The position numbers and the translations under genes were made by a program. The notes under the pieces are model-generated. The model was not told the DNA's origin. It did no database searches and saw only the letters and a program-made list of their open reading frames with translations. From Cupriavidus gilardii (GTDB taxonomy: Bacteria > Pseudomonadota > Gammaproteobacteria > Burkholderiales > Burkholderiaceae), in contig NZ_JABTYE010000030.1 of the NCBI RefSeq assembly GCF_013314895.1, forward strand, positions 1 through 52,591: a stretch of DNA of 52,591 nucleotides, read 5' to 3'. This document shows, in pieces, positions 1 to 8,830 of the stretch (positions within the stretch are counted from its first letter, which is position 1; each line of letters begins with the position of its first letter).

Positions 1-1
1 G

Positions 2-748
2 CTGCTCAGCGGGGCGCTGCTGTCGGGCCCCGCCGGCGTGTCGATGGCGGCCCGCCCCGGTTCCTCGTCCCCCTCTCCCGCCTCGCCGCCGAGCTCCTCG
101 CAGCGTGCCGCTGCGCAGCCCGGCAGTGCCGGCCGCCCCCACGACGCGCTCAGCGCGCTGAACCGCAATCTGCTGACCGCCGCCTCGCTCGGCGACGCAG
201 CGCTGGTGCGCAAGCTGCTCGGCGCCGGCGCCTCCCCGCATGCGGCAGACGAGCGCGGGCGTACCGCGCTGCTGATCGCCGTCTATCAGCGGCACGCCGA
301 GGTCGCCCGCGCGCTGATCCACGCGGGGGCCGATGTCAATCGCAAGGACGATCAGGCCAACAGCGCCTTCCTGCTGGCCGCCGCCAGCGGACAGGTGGAG
401 CTGGTGCGGCTGACGCTGGCGCACGGGGCCGACCCGCACAGCACCGACCGCTATCGCGGCACCGCGCTGACCGCGGCCTCGCAGCACGGCAGCCCCGAGG
501 TGGTCCAGCTGCTGCTGCAGGCCGGCGTGCCGGTCGATCACGTCAATGCGCTGGGATGGACGGCGCTGCTCGAAGCGATCGTGCTCGGCGACGGCAGCGC
601 GCGCTACGAACACGTGGTGCAGCTGCTGCTCGATGCGGGCGCCGACGCCAATCTGGCCGATCGCGACGGCGTCACCCCGACGCGCCATGCGCGCGAGCGC
701 GGCTACAAGACGATGGTCAAGATGCTGATGCGGGTGCGCGGGCACTGA
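2..748 (+). CDS. Ankyrin-repeat protein, 5' end cut by window
   Basis: The frame is open from the window edge. A GTG at 38 could start it, but the residues before it (LLSGALLSGPAG in frame) look like the hydrophobic core of a signal peptide, so the true start is probably upstream and the protein exported. A Ser/Pro-rich linker follows, then five to six ankyrin repeats fill the rest (for example GRTALLIAVYQRHAEVARAL and GWTALLEAIVLGDGS, with LLxAGADxN ends). Ankyrin repeats are protein-binding scaffolds and have no catalytic role. In proteobacteria, short exported ankyrin proteins often sit beside catalase or unknown genes; no partner is visible here. The next gene converges on it from the other strand. 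Confidence 0.85.
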   Translation: MLSGALLSGPAGVSMAARPGSSSPSPASPPSSSQRAAAQPGSAGRPHDALSALNRNLLTAASLGDAALVRKLLGAGASPHAADERGRTALLIAVYQRHAEVARALIHAGADVNRKDDQANSAFLLAAASGQVELVRLTLAHGADPHSTDRYRGTALTAASQHGSPEVVQLLLQAGVPVDHVNALGWTALLEAIVLGDGSARYEHVVQLLLDAGADANLADRDGVTPTRHARERGYKTMVKMLMRVRGH

Positions 749-830
749 CTGCACGTCGCATCGCGCGGCCCAGCACTCGCACGGATGGACCGGGGAAGGA
801 CCCGTTGCCCTGCCCCGGCTTCGCGGACGG

Positions 831-2528
831 TCAGCCCAGGCGGGCGTTCTCGGCTTCCTGCAGCTGGCGCCACATCACCTTGCCGGTCCCCGACTTCGGC
901 AGCGCGTCGACGAACTCGACCACGCGCGGGTACTTGTAGGCCGCCATGTTCTCCTTGGCCCAGGCGATGATGTCGTCGGCCGTGGTCTTGCCCTTCGCGT
1001 GCGCCTTCAGTACGACCACCGCCTTGACGGTCTCGCCGCGATAGGCGTCGCGCGTGCCGATGATGCAGGCCTCCTGCACGTCCGGATGCTTGTACAGCAG
1101 GTTCTCGACCTCCGCCGGCCAGACCTTGAAGCCCGACGCGTTGATCATCCGCTTGAGCCGGTCCGTGATGAAGAAATAGCCCTCCTCGTCCATCCGGCCC
1201 AGGTCTCCGGTGCGGAAGTAGGTCTTGCCTTCGAACTCGATGAAGGCCTCGCGCGTCGCGTCCGGCTTGCCCCAGTAGCCCTTGAACACCTGCGGGCCGC
1301 AGACGATGATCTCGCCGACCTCGTTCGGCGGCAATTCCTTCAGCGTGACCGGGTCGACCACGCGGGCGTCGGTGTTGAACGTCGGCACGCCCAGGCACTG
1401 CAGCTTGGGCCGATCGCCCGGATTGCTGTGGGTCGGCGCCATCGTCTCGGACAGCCCGTAGCCTTCGAGATAGTTCAGGCCGAACTGCTCGCGCAGCCGC
1501 TCGGCGATCGCCTGCGGCATCGCCGCCCCGCCGCCGCCGATATAGCGCAGGCTCGACAGATCGAATTCGGCCAGATTGGGGCTGGCCAGGAAGTCGATCA
1601 CCATGGTCGGGATATTGGTCCAGTGCGTGACCTGATAGCGCGAAATCAGCCGGCCCGCGACTTCCCGGTCCCAGCGCGGCAGCATCACCACCGTGGCGCC
1701 GCTGTAGATCGGGCCGTTCATGCCGTACTGCATGCCGGTCACGTGGAACAGCGGCAGCACGGACAGGATCACCGACTCGGCGCCCGAGCCCGACCACGTC
1801 GAGCCTCCGACCACGTTGTGCATCACCGAGCGATGGGTGTGGATGCAGCCCTTCGGAAAGCCGGTGGTGCCCGAGGTATAGGGCATTACCGCCATGTCGT
1901 CCGGACCGGCGGTATGCGGGCCAGGCTGATGGCCGGCCGCCAGCGCGTCGCGCCACTGCACGGCGCCGGTGGGCAGCGCGTGCTCGGCGGTCAGCCAGGC
2001 GGGGGGCGCGTCCTCGGGGTGTTCGTGGCTCTCGGGCAGCGCATCGGCGTATTGCGTCACCAGCAGATGCTGCAGCTGCTGCTCGGCCGGCAGCTCGGCA
2101 TTGGCGGCCGCGGCGCCGCCGGCGAGATCGGCCGAGCAGATCGCCACGCGCGCCTGCGCATCGGTGACGTAGTGCTTGAACTCCTCGGCCCGGTTCATCG
2201 GATTGACCGGCACCACCACGGCGTCGGCACGCAGGATCGCGTAGTAGCTGACGATGAACTGCGGGCAGTTCTGCATGTACAGCAGCACCCGGTCGCCCTT
2301 GGCCACGCCCGCCTCGCGCTGCAGCCAGCCGGCCAGCGCGGTGGCCTGCGCCTCGAGCTCGCGGAAGGTGATGGCCTTGCCGAAATAGCGGATCGCGGCC
2401 TTGTCGGCATAGCGCCGCGCCGACACCTCCAGATTGACCCAGAGCGAGGTCTCGGGCAGCACGATGGCGGTGGGCGCCCGCTTGGGCCAGAACTGGAAAT
2501 GCGGGCGCGCGGCCTTCTGGGTCTGCAT
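831..2528 (-). CDS. Long-chain fatty-acid--CoA ligase (FadD-like)
   Basis: 565-residue member of the ANL adenylating superfamily, which activates a carboxylic acid with ATP and joins it to coenzyme A. The phosphate-binding loop (YTSGTTGFPKG) lies near residue 217, the GYGLSET adenine motif near 356, and the hinge and C-terminal catalytic lysine region (TGDLGRMDEEGYFFITDRLK, then PKSGTGKVMWRQL) follow in normal order. The frame extends 107 codons further upstream, but the start at 2528 is preceded by an AGGAGA ribosome site seven bases away and begins at the usual family length. It is single-gene and divergent from the cnoX-like gene. The substrate is inferred from overall resemblance to medium/long-chain ligases and is not proven. 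Confidence 0.9.
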   Translation of the reverse strand: MQTQKAARPHFQFWPKRAPTAIVLPETSLWVNLEVSARRYADKAAIRYFGKAITFRELEAQATALAGWLQREAGVAKGDRVLLYMQNCPQFIVSYYAILRADAVVVPVNPMNRAEEFKHYVTDAQARVAICSADLAGGAAAANAELPAEQQLQHLLVTQYADALPESHEHPEDAPPAWLTAEHALPTGAVQWRDALAAGHQPGPHTAGPDDMAVMPYTSGTTGFPKGCIHTHRSVMHNVVGGSTWSGSGAESVILSVLPLFHVTGMQYGMNGPIYSGATVVMLPRWDREVAGRLISRYQVTHWTNIPTMVIDFLASPNLAEFDLSSLRYIGGGGAAMPQAIAERLREQFGLNYLEGYGLSETMAPTHSNPGDRPKLQCLGVPTFNTDARVVDPVTLKELPPNEVGEIIVCGPQVFKGYWGKPDATREAFIEFEGKTYFRTGDLGRMDEEGYFFITDRLKRMINASGFKVWPAEVENLLYKHPDVQEACIIGTRDAYRGETVKAVVVLKAHAKGKTTADDIIAWAKENMAAYKYPRVVEFVDALPKSGTGKVMWRQLQEAENARLG

Positions 2529-2656
2529 GCGTGGTCTCCTGAGCGGTCTTCGCGACCTGTTCTCGAGCGTCTTGAGCGCGTGTTGGACGGGATGGATTGC
2601 GGACGCCGCCGTGGCCGGCAAGCAGCCCCGGCGATGAGTCGTCAAGCAATATAACC

Positions 2657-2668
2657 GAACGACCGTTC
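2657..2668. promoter_or_regulatory. Candidate TetR-type operator upstream of acyl-CoA ligase
   Basis: The 320-bp gap between the two divergent genes (2529-2848) is GC-rich apart from an AT-rich island at about 2650-2680. That island contains the inverted repeat GAACG-AC-CGTTC. Similar GAACGNNCGTTC palindromes are typical of TetR-family regulators of acyl-CoA metabolism in Burkholderiales. It lies about 130 bases upstream of the ligase start. No regulator gene is adjacent, so the match is inference. Confidence 0.4.
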
Positions 2669-2848
2669 TATTTCCAAGGGGTAGATTCCCGCAAGCGGGG
2701 TTGAGATGAGCCGCGCCGTCCCCACATCGACAAAAGGAAACCGGCCGTGCGGCGCGATTCCGCGCGCCTCGGGCCGGTTCATGGGATCTCGCGACTTCCC
2801 GCGGCTCCCACGCGATATCACGCGAATTCAAGAACAGCGAGGCAAGCA

Positions 2849-3694
2849 ATGAGCGACGTCACCCTGCAGAACTTCGACCACGACGTGATTGCGCTGTCGC
2901 GCAGCGTCCCTGTGCTGGTGGACTTCTGGGCGCCATGGTGCGGACCGTGCCGCACGCTGGGGCCCTTGCTGGAAAAACTCGAGCGCGAGGCCGGCGGCAA
3001 GTGGAAGCTTGCCAAGATCAATGTCGACGAGAACCAGGAACTGGCGGCCCACTTCGGCGTGCGCAGCATTCCCCATGTGGTGGCCTTCGTCGACGGCAAG
3101 CCGGTCGACCAGTTCATCGGCGTGCTGCCCGAATCCGGCCTGCGCGAATTCATCGCGCGGGTCACGCCGAATCCGGGCCAGGTCGCACTGCGCGAGGCCC
3201 GCAAGGCGGCGGCCGGCGGCAAGCGCGATATCGCGCGCGAGGCCTTCCAGGCCGCGCTGGCATTCGATCCCGGTTTCGACGAGGCGCGCATCGACTACAT
3301 CGCCTTCCTGCTCGACGGCAATGCCCTGGAGGAAGCCGAGGCCCAGTTCGGCATGCTGACGCCGCGCGCGCCGCAGCACGATGCCTATGCGGCGCTGCAA
3401 ACCCGGCTCGAGGCGATGAAGGGCCTGGGCGACCTGCCCGACGAGGCCACGCTGACCGGCCGCATCGCCGCCGATGCCGCGGATCTGCAGGCCCGCCTCG
3501 ATCTGGCGCGGCTGCTGATTGCCCGCCGCCAATACGAACCGGCGCTGGAGCAGTTGCTGGCGATCGTGCGCACCGACCGCACGTTCGAGGACGATGTCGG
3601 CCGCAAGACGATGCTGTCGGTGTTCGAGATGATGGGCGACGCACCGGAAGCGGTGTCGCGCTGGCGCCGGCAGTTGAGCGCGGCGTTGAATTGA
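2849..3694 (+). CDS. cnoX: Thioredoxin-fold co-chaperone with TPR tail (CnoX/YbbN family)
   Basis: 281 residues. Residues 1-110 form a thioredoxin domain with an intact WCGPC active site (Cys31, Cys34), cis-proline region SIPHVVAF and the usual KINVDEN strand. The remainder is alpha-helical and repeat-like (AREAFQAALAFDPGFDEARIDYI and similar), matching the tetratricopeptide tail of CnoX/YbbN, which protects substrates from overoxidation and hands them to chaperones. E. coli CnoX has a SxxC site and little reductase activity; this copy keeps both cysteines, so it may also be redox active. The ATG at 2849 gives the family N-terminus; an in-frame extension to 2747 has no ribosome site. A REP doublet follows the stop. 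Confidence 0.88.
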   Translation: MSDVTLQNFDHDVIALSRSVPVLVDFWAPWCGPCRTLGPLLEKLEREAGGKWKLAKINVDENQELAAHFGVRSIPHVVAFVDGKPVDQFIGVLPESGLREFIARVTPNPGQVALREARKAAAGGKRDIAREAFQAALAFDPGFDEARIDYIAFLLDGNALEEAEAQFGMLTPRAPQHDAYAALQTRLEAMKGLGDLPDEATLTGRIAADAADLQARLDLARLLIARRQYEPALEQLLAIVRTDRTFEDDVGRKTMLSVFEMMGDAPEAVSRWRRQLSAALN

Positions 3695-3718
3695 GTTCGC
3701 TGCGCTGACCAGGGGCGG

Positions 3719-3845
3719 TTGCCCTCTCCCCCGGCCCCTCTCCCGCAAGCGGGAGAGGAGAGAAAACCGATCGCGATGCCGTCCGGGCTTGCCGATTGCG
3801 TTCTCCCTCTCCCCCTCAGGGGAAGAGGGCCGGGGAGAGGGGGTG
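3719..3845. repeat. REP doublet (REPIN-like) between convergent genes
   Basis: Two palindromic units lie in inverted orientation. The left unit has a perfect 10-bp stem (CCTCTCCCGC and GCGGGAGAGG, 3737-3758). The right unit reads CCCTCTCCCCCTCAGGGG followed by GAGGGCCGGGGAGAGGG (about 3805-3842). The outer arms CCCTCTCCCCCGGCCCCTC and its approximate complement pair across the pair of units. Such doublets are dispersed intergenic repeats in proteobacteria and can also stop or stabilise transcripts of the two flanking convergent genes. Confidence 0.75.
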
Positions 3846-3858
3846 GTTCAGAAGCGGC

Positions 3859-4332
3859 TCACCCCGCCGGCCCCTCCACCAGCGTAAAACCGTTCTGCTG
3901 CATATACGCCACCATCGCGGCGTCCTGCTTGCGCACATGCAGCGCGAACCAGCCGGGCAGCTCGGCCACCAGGCGGCGCCCGGTTTCGAAGTCGCCCTCC
4001 TGTTCGACCTTGACCCGGACCTTGTCGACGATCTCCAGCATCTGCCGATGCTCGCCGGCATGGCACTGGCGCGGGCCGAAGTTCATCGCCTCCATCCACG
4101 CCTCCTCCATGCCGAAGTGGTAGCGCGTGTGGTCGATCCATTCGTCCAGCGCGGCCAGAAAGCCTTCGTCGCTGGCGCGCGCGGCCGCCTGCAGCAGCAG
4201 CACGAACTCCGCATGCGTATGGTCGGTGACCGGCTCGCCGAGATGCAGGTCGGCTGGCAGCGCGCTGCTGTCGAGGTCGGGCGGAGCGGCCGCTGGGGCC
4301 GTGGCGATCATGGTGGGGTCGGAAACGGTCAT
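3859..4332 (-). CDS. Bacteriohemerythrin
   Basis: 157-residue protein with a complete hemerythrin-type non-haem di-iron site. Iron ligands read in order: His in DHTHAEF, the His-x3-Glu pair in YHFGMEE, the His-x3-His pair in CHAGEHRQM, and the His-x4-Asp pair in HVRKQD. The four-helix core occupies residues about 30-150 after an Ala-rich N-terminus. Bacteriohemerythrins bind O2 reversibly and are used for oxygen sensing, storage or delivery. I chose the ATG at 4332; a TTG one codon upstream and an ATG at 4311 are alternatives, none with a strong ribosome site. It is divergent from the kinase gene and single-domain, with no chemotaxis or GGDEF fusion. Confidence 0.9.
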   Translation of the reverse strand: MTVSDPTMIATAPAAAPPDLDSSALPADLHLGEPVTDHTHAEFVLLLQAAARASDEGFLAALDEWIDHTRYHFGMEEAWMEAMNFGPRQCHAGEHRQMLEIVDKVRVKVEQEGDFETGRRLVAELPGWFALHVRKQDAAMVAYMQQNGFTLVEGPAG

Positions 4333-4460
4333 CAAGGCAATCGGTTATGCTGCGCGGAATGCCGGCAGGGGCGGCGCTACGCGCAAGGATACCCAATCCC
4401 CGCGCCGGGCGCCCGTTCCACATTCCCCGTTCGCTGCCCCGCTTCCCTGCGCTTCCCTCG

Positions 4461-5039
4461 ATGCCACGACTGATTTTCTTCTGCGGACATGCCGGCACCG
4501 GCAAGACCACGCTGGCCCATCGGCTGATCGGCCCGCTGATGGAGACCACCGGCGAACCGTTCTGCCTGCTCGACAAGGACACGCTGTACGGCCGCTACAG
4601 CGCGGCCGCGATGGGCGCGCTGACCGGCGATCCGAACGACCGCGACAGCCCGCTCTATCTGAAGCATCTGCGCGATCCGGAATATCAGGGCCTGCTCGAT
4701 ACCGCGCGCGAGAACCTGGCGCTCGGCATCAGCGCGATCGTGATCGGCCCGCTGTCGCGCGAGATCCGCGAGCATCGCCTCAGCGATCCGCAGTGGCTGG
4801 CACTGCCGGCAGGCACCACGGTGCGCGTGGTCTGGGTTCATCTGCCCGAGGACGAGGCGCACGCGCGCATCGTGCAGCGCGGCAATCCCAACGATGCCTA
4901 CAAGCTGGCGCACTGGGAAGACTATCGGCAGCGGCGCTTCATGCCCGATCCGGCCGAGTATCCCGAACTGATCTACTTCGACAACCTCGCACCCGACGAC
5001 GCCGCGGTGGCCGGACTGCTGGATGCCCTGAGCACGTAG
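4461..5039 (+). CDS. P-loop ATP-binding protein / putative kinase
   Basis: 192-residue single-domain P-loop NTPase. Walker A is GHAGTGKTT at residues about 8-16, immediately after the first beta strand, as in zeta-toxin-like and gluconate/chloramphenicol phosphotransferase-like kinases. A later VVWVHLPEDEAHARIVQRGN segment resembles the lid and nucleotide-base region of such kinases, where the arginine contacts phosphate. The small-molecule substrate cannot be named. The ATG at 4461 puts Walker A at the normal distance from the N-terminus; the frame is open to 4347 but that extension has no support. Upstream neighbour is the divergent bacteriohemerythrin. Confidence 0.75.
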   Translation: MPRLIFFCGHAGTGKTTLAHRLIGPLMETTGEPFCLLDKDTLYGRYSAAAMGALTGDPNDRDSPLYLKHLRDPEYQGLLDTARENLALGISAIVIGPLSREIREHRLSDPQWLALPAGTTVRVVWVHLPEDEAHARIVQRGNPNDAYKLAHWEDYRQRRFMPDPAEYPELIYFDNLAPDDAAVAGLLDALST

Positions 5040-5051
5040 CCTGGACCGCCG

Positions 5052-6002
5052 TCAGCGCGGCTGCGCGATCGCGCTCAGCACCACCGACGCCGCGACGAAG
5101 CCGAACACCGCGGTGACCGCCACCGACGAGCCGAAGCCCGCGCAAGCCAGCCCCTGCGGCCCTTGCCGCGGCAGATGCGCGGCATCGGCAAAGGGCGCCT
5201 CGTCGATTTCGCAGGCTTGCTGCTCCGGCTCGGGATAGCGCAACGGTTCGTCCGAATACACCGCCTGCAGGCCAAACGGCTTCTTCGGATCGCGCGGGAA
5301 TCCCCATTGCTTGCGCAGCCCGGCACGGACCTTGGCCAGCAGCGGATCCTGGACGGTACGCGACAGGTCGGCGATGCGCACGCGGGTCGGGTCGAGCTGC
5401 CCCCCGGCGCCGCCGCAGGTGACGATCGGCAGCCGCTGGCGCCGGGCCCAGCCCAGCATCGCGATCTTGACCTTGACCGCGTCGATGGCGTCGATCACAT
5501 AGTCGTGGCCGGCCAGCAGCGCCTCGACGTTGTCCGGCGTCACGAAATCGTCGACGGGACGCACGCGCACGCGCGGGTTGATCTGCACCAGCCGCTGCGC
5601 CATCGCCTCGACCTTGGCCCGTCCGTATTCCTCGCCCAGCGCGTGGATCTGGCGGTTGGTGTTCGACGGGGCGATGTGGTCCAGGTCGATCAGCGTGATG
5701 CGGCCGACCGCATTGCGGGCCAGCGCTTCCGCGGCCCAGCTGCCAACCCCGCCGATGCCGACCACGCAGACGTTGGCAGCCTCCAGCCGCGCCAGGCCGT
5801 CGGCGCCGTAGAGCCGGGCCACGCCGCCGAAGCGGCGGTGGTAGTCGTCGTCCTCGGCCCCGTCGTGCGGCAGCGCGGCGGGCAGTTCCGCCAGCGCCTG
5901 GGCGGCGGCGGCGAGCTCGTCGTTGGGGTCGGCGCTGTAGTCGGCGCGGGAGTCGGCGGGGGAGGCGGCGTTGCGGTCGTCGGCCATCGAGGACTTCACC
6001 AT
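5052..6002 (-). CDS. tcdA: tRNA threonylcarbamoyladenosine dehydratase (TcdA/CsdL)
   Basis: 316-residue E1-like ATPase. The Rossmann ATP site is VCVVGIGGVGSWAAEAL followed by ITLIDLDHIAPSNTNRQIHA, diagnostic of the ThiF/MoeB superfamily, and the TcdA-specific CGGAGGQLDPTRVRIADL block is present. TcdA cyclises the t6A37 modification of ANN-decoding tRNAs to ct6A using ATP. The C-terminus ends in a hydrophobic Ala/Val-rich segment (SSVAVTAVFGFVAASVVLSA), the membrane anchor known in the family. An Asp/Ala-rich N-terminal extension of about 50 residues makes it longer than the E. coli protein (268). The start is uncertain between 6002 and 5987. The gene converges on the kinase gene. Confidence 0.9.
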   Translation of the reverse strand: MVKSSMADDRNAASPADSRADYSADPNDELAAAAQALAELPAALPHDGAEDDDYHRRFGGVARLYGADGLARLEAANVCVVGIGGVGSWAAEALARNAVGRITLIDLDHIAPSNTNRQIHALGEEYGRAKVEAMAQRLVQINPRVRVRPVDDFVTPDNVEALLAGHDYVIDAIDAVKVKIAMLGWARRQRLPIVTCGGAGGQLDPTRVRIADLSRTVQDPLLAKVRAGLRKQWGFPRDPKKPFGLQAVYSDEPLRYPEPEQQACEIDEAPFADAAHLPRQGPQGLACAGFGSSVAVTAVFGFVAASVVLSAIAQPR

Positions 6003-6193
6003 CGGCTGGGCCCGCCGGCCCGAACGTGCAAGGGGCGGAGGCGGGCAAAAAATGCGGAATTCGCGGGCATCATTGTCAGTCGCATGCCGACAGGAGGGCC
6101 CGGCGCGCAACTATACAATAGCCGCAACGTGGTACGTTCGCCGCGCCCGGCGAGCCAGTTCGGTTCGTGCATGCGCCGGCCAGGGAGCCCCTC

Positions 6194-8494
6194 ATGTCGA
6201 TGCGCCGCCAGGCCGTGCTGTGGAGTGTATTGACGCCCTTGGTGTTGATTGCGGCGGTGGTGGCCTTCGTGCTGCTGTTCGACTGGAACCGCCTGAAGCC
6301 GTGGCTCAACGACAAGGTCAGCGATGCCATCGGCCGGCCCTTCGCCGTCAACGGCGACCTGATCCTGACCTGGCGCCGGCCCGAGGGCGAAAGCGGCTGG
6401 CGCCGCCTGGTGCCGTGGCCGCGGCTGTCCGCGCGCGATGTCACCATCGGCAATCCCGACTGGACCCAGCAGCCCAACCTCGCCACCGCGCGCGAGCTGG
6501 TGTTCCTGCTGCGGCCGCTGCCGCTGCTGACGCGCGAAATCTCCCTGCCGAGCATCACCATCGACGGTCCCTCGGTCGCGCTCGAACGGCTGGCCGACAA
6601 GCGCAACAACTGGACCTTCCCCACCCGCGAAGACAAGGAGCCATCGCAATGGCACCTGGAAATCGGCGAGGTGGTGCTGACGCGCGGGCATCTGGCGCTG
6701 AACGACGCCGCCAGCAAGATCGAGCTGCGCGCGACGCTCGAGACCATCGGCGATGCGGCGCTTTACGACAAGGACCGCGACGGGCCGCTTGCGCCCTCAT
6801 CGGCGCCGGCGGCCTCGGCGGCGCCCGCCAGCGGCGCCAGTGTCCCCGCCGCAGCCAGCGCTTCGGCGCCGGCGGCCTCGGCAGCCGCGGCAGCCGACGC
6901 GAAGAACAGCAAGGGGGAACCGGTCTATGGCATCCGCTGGCGCGCGGTCGGCCATTACAACAAGGCCACCATCAATGCCAACGGCAAGGCCGGCGCGGTG
7001 CTGAACCTGCGCGACGCCAGCCGGCCCTATCCGCTCCAGGCCGATGTCCGCGTCGGCAGCACCCGCGCGCAGATCGAGGGCACGCTGACCGAACCGGCCC
7101 GGCTGGCGGCGCTGGACCTGATGCTGCAGCTGTCCGGCGAGAGCATGGCCGACCTGTATTCGCTGACCGGCGTCGTGCTGCCCGAGACCCCGCCATATCG
7201 CACCAACGGCCGCCTGACCGCGACGCTGCGCAAGGGCGCGTCGGTCTACCGCTATCAGAACTTCACCGGCCGGGTCGGCGGCAGCGATCTCGCCGGCACG
7301 CTGACCTATAGCCAGCGCGATCCGCGCCCGCTGCTCGCCGGCGAGCTGGTGTCGAAGCAGCTGCGCTTCGAGGACCTGGCGCCGCTGATCGGCGCGGACG
7401 CCAAACCCGGCCGGCCCGCGGCGCGCAGCCCGGTGCGCCAGCCCGCCGACAAGGCGCTGCCGGTGGCGCCGTTCCGCACCGAGCGCTGGGACGATATCGA
7501 TGCCGACGTGCGTTTTACCGGGCAGCGGATCATTCGCGACGTCGACCTGCCGATCAACAATCTCGAGACCCATATCCAGTTGCAGGATGGCGTGCTGAAC
7601 CTGAAGCCGCTGAACTTCGGCGTGGCCGGCGGCACCCTCGCGTCGAACCTGCAGCTGAACGGCAAGCGCACGCCGATGGGCGCGACCATCGACATGACGG
7701 CGCGGCGGCTCAAGCTCAAGCAGCTGTTCCCCAACCTCGAATCGATGCGCGCCAGCGTGGGCGAGATCAACGGCGCCGCCAAACTGTCGGCGACCGGCAA
7801 TTCGGTGGCGGCGCTGCTCGGTTCGTCCAATGGCGAGGCGCGGCTGCTGGTCGAGAACGGCACCATCAGCAAGTTCATCCTCGAGGCGATGGGCCTGAAC
7901 GTCGGCAGCGTGATCATCGCCAAGCTGTTCGGCGACAAGCCGGTGCAGATCCATTGCGGCGTGGCGGACTTCACCTTCACCAACGGCATGGGCCGCGCCC
8001 GCACCTTCGTCATCGATACGGAGGACGCCACCATCAACGCCACCGGTGTGGTGGACCTCGCCAGCGAGCGGCTGGGCCTGACCATCAATCCGGACTCCAA
8101 GGGCATGCGGGTGTTCTCGCTGCGCTCGCCGCTGTATGTCGGCGGCACGCTGAAGGATCCGCGCGTCAGCCCGGACATCGGCGTGCTGGCGCTGCGCGCC
8201 GGCGGCGCGGTCGCGCTGGCGCTGCTGGCGCCGGTCGCGACGGTGCTGCCGCTGATCGATCTGTCGCCGGCCGAGGACAGCCAGTGCGCCAAGCTGCTGG
8301 CGGAGCTGCGCAAGCGCCCGACCGCACCGCCGCCGGGCAAGACCTACCGCGATCGCCGTGCGCCGGCCGCCTCTGGTCCGGCGGCCCAGCAGCCCGCGGG
8401 CGGCAACGAGCCCGAGCCGCGTCGCCAAAATCCAACCGCGCCGGCCGCACCGTCGCCGGGGCCCAACAGATCGCCGATGTATCAGGGCGGCTGA
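6194..8494 (+). CDS. AsmA family inner-membrane protein
   Basis: 766 residues. A single N-terminal membrane helix (residues about 7-30, SVLTPLVLIAAVVAFVLLF) is followed by the AsmA N-terminal domain (NRLKPWLNDKVSDAIGRP) and a long periplasmic beta-rich region ending in the AsmA C-terminal block. AsmA-like proteins are thought to act in lipid transfer or outer-membrane assembly. An Ala/Ser-rich insert at residues about 200-235 interrupts the domain, and the C-terminal 60 residues are Pro/Ala/Gln-rich and probably disordered. An AGGGAG ribosome site six bases before the ATG at 6194 supports this start over an in-frame ATG at 6167. Confidence 0.88.
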   Translation: MSMRRQAVLWSVLTPLVLIAAVVAFVLLFDWNRLKPWLNDKVSDAIGRPFAVNGDLILTWRRPEGESGWRRLVPWPRLSARDVTIGNPDWTQQPNLATARELVFLLRPLPLLTREISLPSITIDGPSVALERLADKRNNWTFPTREDKEPSQWHLEIGEVVLTRGHLALNDAASKIELRATLETIGDAALYDKDRDGPLAPSSAPAASAAPASGASVPAAASASAPAASAAAAADAKNSKGEPVYGIRWRAVGHYNKATINANGKAGAVLNLRDASRPYPLQADVRVGSTRAQIEGTLTEPARLAALDLMLQLSGESMADLYSLTGVVLPETPPYRTNGRLTATLRKGASVYRYQNFTGRVGGSDLAGTLTYSQRDPRPLLAGELVSKQLRFEDLAPLIGADAKPGRPAARSPVRQPADKALPVAPFRTERWDDIDADVRFTGQRIIRDVDLPINNLETHIQLQDGVLNLKPLNFGVAGGTLASNLQLNGKRTPMGATIDMTARRLKLKQLFPNLESMRASVGEINGAAKLSATGNSVAALLGSSNGEARLLVENGTISKFILEAMGLNVGSVIIAKLFGDKPVQIHCGVADFTFTNGMGRARTFVIDTEDATINATGVVDLASERLGLTINPDSKGMRVFSLRSPLYVGGTLKDPRVSPDIGVLALRAGGAVALALLAPVATVLPLIDLSPAEDSQCAKLLAELRKRPTAPPPGKTYRDRRAPAASGPAAQQPAGGNEPEPRRQNPTAPAAPSPGPNRSPMYQGG

Positions 8495-8601
8495 CGCGCT
8501 GCCCGGCTCACATCGTCGCGCGGGCGCAGCGCGCACCGATGCTCCAGCGCAACACTCCCGTGCGCGGGCACCCTTTCTGTGCACCAAAACCTAAAAGACC
8601 G

Positions 8602-8630
8602 TTGCACCCTGTCAACAAGCGCACCATAAT
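8602..8630 (+). promoter_or_regulatory. Sigma-70-like promoter in front of the MFS gene
   Basis: Within the 336-bp gap 8495-8830, the hexamers TTGCAC (8602-8607) and CATAAT (8625-8630) are separated by exactly 17 bases in an otherwise GC-rich stretch, giving a predicted transcript start near 8637 and a leader of about 195 nt before the MFS start at 8831. Nothing else in the gap is recognisable. Confidence 0.5.
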
Positions 8631-8830
8631 TAAACGGCCATTTACATGGAGCCGCAGCGCAGCAACGGCGGCTCGATGCACAAGACAACGCTGTAAACAG
8701 ATGGCACTTTGCGGACGGCGCCCGACAGGGCGCGGTCTGTTGCGGGGCGCGGCGCATGCCGCCCCCCGTTCGTCTTTTTCGGTCTTGCCGGTCGTTCCGG
8801 CTCACCCCTCCGCCTCCCGGTCCAGCACGA

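Noticed and set aside
999..2654. 551-residue open frame antisense to the acyl-CoA ligase
   Set aside because: High-GC codon use leaves long stop-free shadows on the opposite strand; the ligase on the minus strand has all family motifs and this frame has none.
8756..8830. 25-residue N-terminal extension of the MFS protein
   Set aside because: It is Pro/Arg-rich, lacks a ribosome site and would precede the first membrane helix unusually; the ATG at 8831 is better.
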